From assembly GCA_963556145.1 (NCBI GenBank), contig OY744466.1:2542001-2606000 (forward strand): a stretch of 64,000 nt of DNA. Reading direction: 5' to 3'. Under the pieces are notes generated by a model. It had not been told where the DNA came from, searched no databases, and worked only from the letters and a program-made list of their open reading frames with translations. The DNA comes from Hygrocybe punicea (lineage: Eukaryota > Basidiomycota > Agaricomycetes > Agaricales > Hygrophoraceae). The translations under genes and the position numbers were made by a program. Positions 57,935 through 64,000 of this stretch are shown here, one piece after another (position 1 is the stretch's first letter; each line of letters starts with the position of its first letter).

Positions 57935-58783
57935 CACAGGGTGCACAGTAGCATACCATGTCACACAGTATTTTGAAAGTACTTGACAAGTATACTAAAT
58001 ATCATTACCATAACATTCAACATGGTATTGTAACAGTATTCAGACATCAACTACAATACTTGTGCCCAAATTCATCTGAAGGTATGAAGGCAAATGAGAC
58101 TTATACCTTTTCAATAACATCAAGCCTTTTGTTTCACTACTTTTACTGTATCTACAGCAAAGTACTGTATAGTTCAGATAGAATACTTGCAGCCTAAGAT
58201 GAATCAAAGTATTAAACTAGTAAGGAAGTTGTGCCACTTTCACTACTAGGATACCTTTTGAATCCTTTCAAGATACAGTGTAAAATAGTATAGTACTGTT
58301 GCCATATTGTGGATTTAAGATACTGTGTCAATACTTTTAAGATACTTTTATTATAATAAAAGTACTAAAACAGTATCTTAAAAGTATTGACACAGTATCT
58401 TAAATCCACAATATGGCAACAGTACTATACTATTTTACACTGTATCTTGAAAGGATTCAAAATGTATCCTAGTAGTGAAAGTGGCACAACTTCCTTACTA
58501 GTTTAATACTTTGATTCATCTTAGGCTGCAAGTATTCTATCTGAACTATACAGTACTTTGCTGTAGATACAGTAAAAGTAGTGAAACAAAAGGCTTGATG
58601 TTATTGAAAAGGTATAAGTCTCATTTGCCTTCATACATTCAGATGAATTTGGGCACAAGTATTGTAGTTTATGTCTGAATACTGTTACAATACCATGTTG
58701 AATGTTATGGTAATGATATTTAGTATACTTGTCAAGTACTTTCAAGATACTGTGTGACATGGTATGCTACTGCGCACCCTGTG
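57935..58783. mobile_element. 849-bp palindromic element, copy 3
   Basis: Same length, ends and centre orientation as copy 1. The flanks are TCT (57932-57934) and TTT (58784-58786), which could be one 3-bp duplication altered by a C to T change. Coding sequence of the chromodomain gene begins immediately to the right, so the insertion may have cut off that gene's 5' end. Confidence 0.9.
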
Positions 58784-58786
58784 TTT

Positions 58787-61700
58787 GGAAAACCACCTGT
58801 CAATGGCCAGCCGGCTGTTCCTGCCATATACAACCTTGGACTTAAACACAATGACAGGTCCACAAGAGACATTGTTGATCCTCGTAATGGTTCCTCCAGT
58901 TTGGCCACAACCATGATTGAGGGTGATGGACATGGCGTAATTGCACCTGCTGTTCAAGTTCAACATCCACAGATATCCTGCCTTCTTCGCATCTGTTACC
59001 AGCTGTTCCGACACATCATGCCAGCTTGCATCTCCAAGCTGGAGTGGGATATGTTTGAGTGGATCTTTTGGGATAACAATGTGCCTGGATTTGGTGGTCC
59101 TTTACCGAACAACACTGGTCTGCAAGTCAACGTATCGTCTGATATTGGTGATTTGGCTTCCATGATTGGACAGTTCCAGGGGAGATTGAATATGGATTGT
59201 AATGATTTTCATCCAGGATTTACTCTTTTTATTCTGGCTATATGCTTACCTCCAGGTACATGTCCTTGTCATATTTCTTTCCCAAGTGCATTTATTAACA
59301 ATCATAAACCATAGGCAGTGATTCTGGTCCTTTCTTCTTCCCAGGACCTGCTTTATACTTCAGGGCAATAAATGTTGCTTTGTTTTTTGCAGTGTTCAAG
59401 GGACAGGATCTTCATGGTGGTGAGAAGCTAACTATAAATCCAGATCCAGATGTGGCAAAGGAGTGGCTGGCACAGACTGGCCTTGGTCAGCTTGCTGATT
59501 TGGTCGGCATGCAAAATCGGGTTGGCATGGTTGTATATCCTAATCATGCTGCATTTACACGGATTACCCTATTTCTTGTTACGCCAGTCACAGGCTTCGG
59601 AAACATGGGATCTCAGTCACATTGCAGCCGTGGATACCCTACTTTTGCCAACGATGGCCTACAAATCTTTGGAGATATCGCAACACACAGGAATTTCCTC
59701 GCACGTGATCTTGTGTGTAACTCCTGGAATAGCACCATTCTTGCTGGCATAGAGTCACCTGTGCATCCTTCTGTTATGATGTCCAGCATGACTTATACTG
59801 ATGAGAATGGGGAGATTTGTAGGATGGCACCTCTTCCATACAATCTGGTCAAAGACAAGTCTGTTGTGCGACGAATGAGAGGATACTACTCGTGGTATGT
59901 GCACAAGATATGTGATCCACATCATATTCCTATTATGAAGACGGCATATGGAAATACCCAGCGGCATTTGCAAGAATCATACGAGAATTCACCGGAATTC
60001 TCTTGCCCACGACTTGCACCTCTCAATGTCCGACTCCCCATCAAGCCACGACTTGCAGTTACTCCAGATCAGGATCCAGTTGCTGCTGATTCTACACTCT
60101 CAACACCTTTGTCATCCCCCCCAGCATCGGTGATAGATATCAATTCTGAAGAGGCTATTGCTGTTGCTGCTAATGTCAGACAGTCAGGATCAAAGCAAAA
60201 GGCTCTTGCTCCTGTGACTGAACAGTCGGATGACTCTCATCTTCCTGAAGCAGATGGCAGCTCAGAGTATGAGATTGAATCTATCCAGGAGGTTGCAATA
60301 ATTAATGTAAGTATTGTCTGGATTCTTCGGCTTGATCATTGCTATTTTCTTTTGTAACTGAAACTTTTTGTTTAGGGGATTCCCCAATGGCGTCTACGAT
60401 TCAAGGGTTACGGACCATCTGAGGACTTGTGGTATGAGCATCAAGGAATAGCGTATGTGTTTATTGTATTTGATACTAATATCTTCATAATCTGTTGGAT
60501 TTAGAAAATCTGCTCGCTGCCTTCTAAAGGAGTTTCATAGAGATCCCCAGAACAATGTTCATCCCTTGCATGAATTAGTGTCTTCAGCTGGGTCCAATGA
60601 AGATAGCGACACTTTGGATGAGGATTGGGTTGACAACCAAGACCCAAAGCCAAAGAATACATCTCCTGCACACTCTAAACCCAGCATTATAACCGATCCA
60701 TCCACACAGCAACCAAGTTCTTCTGTAACTGCAGGCATGCCCGTTATGCCTGTGGTTTCACAGTTTCAGGGTCCTATGCCTGATATATCCTTCAAAATGC
60801 TCGATATACTTCTCGATGTGGCCAGACTCCAAGAGGAAGCTATTGCGCTGGATGCTGGTCGGAACCTTGTTGGCAAGCCTATGGATTCTGATACCATTGT
60901 CAAGCTTCTTCGTGATCATCTTGACCTTGACAATCAGGTCACAGTATTCATGGAACTTGCACCAGAATCAAAGTACACTGACATGTCACCAAATGATGAA
61001 GCTACCTTGCTTTTGGAACAGATTGTTGGCTCAGTCGATATTCTCCCTGCCCTAATGGTGGAATCTGAAAAACTGCATTTTCTCCAAAGAGCTATCCAGT
61101 GGCAGATGTGTCGTTTATACTTGGTGTTCTTTCAGTGGTATGAAGACATTGGCCCACATCTGGCACGACAGGTGGCTAACAGTCATTGAGCACACACAAT
61201 TGCCACCACTTTCCCATCATTTGCAAACTGCGTCAACCATGTCATACAATATGTCACATGTGTTCATAATCGACAACAAAGTATTGTTAGTCATGGAACC
61301 AAACGACGCAAGACCTCAGCAAAGACAACCAATGTACCGACTCCACATCCCAAGTTCAATGAAGATTTCACAAGACTTTCACTCATACCCTCCCATCTTG
61401 TTGACAATCACATCAAGTCCAGTTCTTCTGCCGTCACACCACTGCCAATTGTGAATCAGACCATCAACAATGGTGATGCAGCACTTTATGCTGTTGTTTC
61501 AGAAGTCCTCTTTGCATTGTGGTGTGATGTACTTATCATCCCCTCACTTGATACAGTGGATAACCTGTTCAATACCTCCCGACGTCGTAAAATTTCTAAT
61601 GACTCAAAGACAACTCGGAACAAGAATGTAGTTGACTGCTCAATTGTTCGAGGTGGGATGGTTATGGCATTGGTTGATATTGTTGGAGAGGGCATACTGG

Positions 61701-63271
61701 CATCTGATGGCATCTGCTTTTCCTATCTAGTCCAGCCAGGATGTTTACCAAAAACCTGCAGAAGGATGACGCATTCGCCAGTAAACTCATTCGGGATTAC
61801 ACAAGTACTATGGAACCTCTCATTACTCATGTTGAGGATTTGCTGGCCACTAAACCAAAGATAACAGATTGGTGTGATTACATTGGAAAGTTGGTTGGTG
61901 GTGCTCTGGTGGATCTCGGTGATAGGACTCTTTCTGCTCTGCCAGGTGGGGCTTCCAAGGGATCAAGATCCAAGAAGAAATGCATTCCACGGTCCCCACT
62001 CAGACCTGCTCTTCTCATCAAAAAATTGGAGGATATATTGACAGATTCCAAGGCGCCACATTTTGGTGCTTGCTCTAATCTGCCGTGAAGCTTTATCTGC
62101 TGATCACGGCAAGGGCATTCAGGACCTCCACCTCAATCGCGTTCTCTTAGGCCAAACGAAGCCAAAGTACCAACGGACACATACACTTAGTCAGACTTAC
62201 CCATTCCGTCACACCAGCCCATATGCGATTCTGTTTGCAAAACACTTGCCAGCCAGGCAACTCACCGGACGACTAGGTTTGGCCAATGCATTGGTGTTTA
62301 TGGTTAGTTCTCAATGTGAGGACACCGTCAAGTTTTTGAACAGCATCACATTCTGGTCTGATTCACTGGAGGAATGTATAGAGACTTTTGATCAAATTGT
62401 CAGGAAAAACTCGCATTTCTACACCGATCTATGCTATAATCCCATATCACCATCTTCATCCAAGACCAAGATGAGTAAAGCAGGCGATACAAAGAAAAAA
62501 ACTGGCTTTTGTGCTCTGAACAGATGTGAGCAGGCAGCTTTAGGGTATATTCATTTTGACTCACTAACTATATGGGGTCAGCCTTCCAGTCAGCTCAGTC
62601 TATTCTCAAAAATCCCCCATCGAGATCCTCTGGTGAATCATTTTACTGAACTCTTCAGTGATGATTTTCAGACCAGGTGGACGAACTTTCTTGGACCACT
62701 TTTCAACCAAGACCCTGCTTCCTTCACAGGAAATAAACCAACATGAAGCAATATGCATCAGTTTATTTGCAAGCTCAGTGTAGCTGGCTTAGGATCAACA
62801 ACACAATCCTCCCTTACTGTGTTTCAACTCACAAATAATCTCACACTTGCACGCCTCTGCACACCTCCTCTTGTAGAAGACATAACAGCCTGGATATGGA
62901 AGATGAAGAAGGCTGGTGCTTATCGTGGTCTACAGGAACTAGGATTCAATGTCACAGCTCTCCACAGGACCCACACATTATTCAAATGTGTGTTCAAACA
63001 CTTTGATGATAACCTGTCGCAGCGTGATCAGTCTTCAATGGGATTTGACATCGGCTGTGGTGTCATTTTTGTCGAGCATATACTGTGCAAAGTTGTTTGC
63101 TGGGATAAGCGCTTGGTGTACAATTGTGGTCAGGGTGCCAGTCTGGTTGGGCTTGGAGATGTAGCGGCTGGTAAGGTAACATGAGCAAAGGGTGCTAATC
63201 ATGACGATGCATCCCTTTTTCCAATTCCTCTTAAAATGAGTCAGGATCGTCTGACAGAGCTTTTGGTTGAC
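58787..63271 (+). pseudogene. 2OG-oxygenase-like and chromodomain fusion gene, 5' end missing, interrupted
   Basis: The first block has RLNMDCNDFHPGFTLFILAICLPPG, an intron at 59256-59314, then FFAVFKGQDLHGG. The layout fits the metal-binding core of a TET/JBP-type dioxygenase (HxD then distal His), but the first His position reads Asn (NMD). A chromodomain follows, split by introns 60307-60375 and 60453-60504: YEIESIQEVAIIN, WRLRFKGYGPSEDLWY, KSARCLLKEFHRDP. Chromodomains bind methylated histone tails. A long uncharacterised C-terminal region continues to about 63271. TGA codons at 61187-61189, 62744-62746 and 63182-63184 and frame changes near 61735 and 62060 break it. The start is lost at palindrome copy 3. 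The oxygenase assignment is tentative; the chromodomain is firmer. Confidence 0.6.
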
Positions 63272-63509
63272 GGTAAGATATCTCTTATATATTTGTTATT
63301 GGTTCTTATATCACCTCTTCAGCTTCTTAGTTTCATTGCTCTAAATTCCAAATATGTCACTTGGATTTTTTGACTTGGTTGTAACATTAATGTCTCTTAC
63401 TGTACTGGTATGCGAATGTGGTCCCAGGTTTGGTTTTATATTGAGTTTCACATGTTATATGATCGAGTGTGTGATTAAACAGTGTTAAATATCTGAAATG
63501 TACCTCATA
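63272..63509. other. Spacer between convergent genes
   Basis: AT-rich sequence between the end of the chromodomain gene and the stop of the minus-strand orphan gene. Any terminators for the two convergent units would lie here; no clear signal is seen. Confidence 0.4.
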
Positions 63510-64000
63510 CTACATTTCATCTTCATCCTCAGAAAAGTCCGCATTCCTCTTTAATGTTTTTAAAACTTTTGGCTTCTGAAACGAAGCTTGTGCAAGTGCA
63601 AGTGCAGCCTTCTAATAAGACATTCACAATTAGAACAACGACAGACAATCAAAAATGCTTTAAAACCTTTGTGAATGTATTGTCAATCAAGGCAAGCAAT
63701 CGAAGCACAATCACAAGTCTAAATTTTTTGCTGACATCATTGTTATAGCCACTAGTAACAGGGACTACCAAGAATGAAAGTCGTGCTTCCACAATATCTC
63801 CAACAGAAATATTGGTTGGATTCATGCGGGTATATCTAAGGTAGAGTATTTGGCATGGGAAATTTCATATAACTGTAAACCTTACCAGAAGCTACCATCA
63901 TCCTTTGTCGCCCTTTGAAAATAGCCAACTTCATTATCCACAGTATGGCGATACTTGGAATCTACGGATGCCAGAATTCCATCAGGATCAACAAGGTTGT
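63510..64000 (-). CDS. Basidiomycete orphan gene (GDIVEAR family), 3' part, runs off the edge
   Basis: Three exons are visible: from the edge to about 63890 (ILASVDSKYRHTVDNEVGYFQ), 63835-63667 (MNPTNISVGDIVEARLSF, then LLALIDNTFTK) and 63611-63510 (KAALALAQASFQKPKV, acidic tail, TAG). Introns are 54-55 bp. The exon order and the block GDIVEAR then LALID match the gene at 34.3-35.5 kb, so they are paralogues. At the first splice junction (TG then A) the joined codon reads TGA where an Arg codon would fit. This is either a real stop formed by a C to T change at the exon end or a misplaced junction. Function unknown. Confidence 0.6.

Overview
The window looks like repeat-rich, accessory chromosome sequence from a mushroom-forming basidiomycete (Agaricomycetes). 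The evidence is short GT-AG introns of about 50-70 bp, Helitron, hAT and Ty3/gypsy proteins of the basidiomycete type, and orphan families known from these fungi (TET/JBP-type and JmjC-type oxygenases, PHD-finger and Ulp1 proteins). No rRNA, tRNA, CRISPR or bacterial-style operon is visible. Nearly every gene-like region is transposon-derived, transposon-associated or decayed.

Layout. 1-5.9 kb: a Helitron Rep-helicase on the minus strand, broken near its C-terminus and cut by the window edge. 8.1-9.1 kb: a TET/JBP-like 2OG-Fe(II) oxygenase gene. 9.9-10.7, 15.0-15.8 and 57.9-58.8 kb: three copies of one 849-bp near-perfect palindrome with CACAGGG ends; two have clean 3-bp target duplications, one of them inside a coding region and the other inside a minisatellite. 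13.3-14.3 kb: a broken PHD-finger gene. 14.6-16.4 kb: a minisatellite of about 67 bp. 16.8-21.2 kb: a JmjC-like gene full of stop codons. 22.5-26.6 kb: two multi-exon minus-strand genes, one a Ulp1-type protease and one an orphan. 27.2-33.3 kb: a complete hAT element with an 8-bp target duplication, carrying a transposase and a captured fragment of the RNA polymerase II largest subunit (RPB1) with CTD heptads. 34.3-35.5 kb: an orphan gene. 35.9-43.5 kb: a second Helitron whose Rep-helicase ends in a ubiquitin-specific-protease-like domain. 46.0-56.6 kb: a Ty3/gypsy element with about 98% identical LTRs, inserted in a 102-bp minisatellite. It contains an oppositely oriented three-exon gene with an exact Zn2Cys6 (Gal4-type) cluster, a 201-bp hAT-type MITE inside its integrase, and another insertion between RNase H and integrase. 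58.8-63.3 kb: a large gene joining a 2OG-oxygenase-like region to a chromodomain. 63.5-64 kb: the end of a minus-strand orphan gene related to the one at 34.3 kb.

How the parts relate. The non-transposase genes are mostly chromatin or ubiquitin-like-modifier enzymes and readers (TET/JBP, JmjC, PHD, chromodomain, Ulp1, USP-like). This fits genes that travel with, or regulate, transposons. Decay is uniform in kind: in almost every element the reading frame is interrupted by TGA, TAG or TAA where an Arg (CGA), Gln (CAG/CAA) or Trp codon is expected. That points to C:G to T:A mutation, such as deamination of methylated CpG or a RIP-like process. A motif of about 35 bp (TGAAYATTCA next to a CACRTGA core) recurs near several of these units and flanks two of them in inverted orientation. 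All identifications rest on reading motifs by eye; no database search was run.
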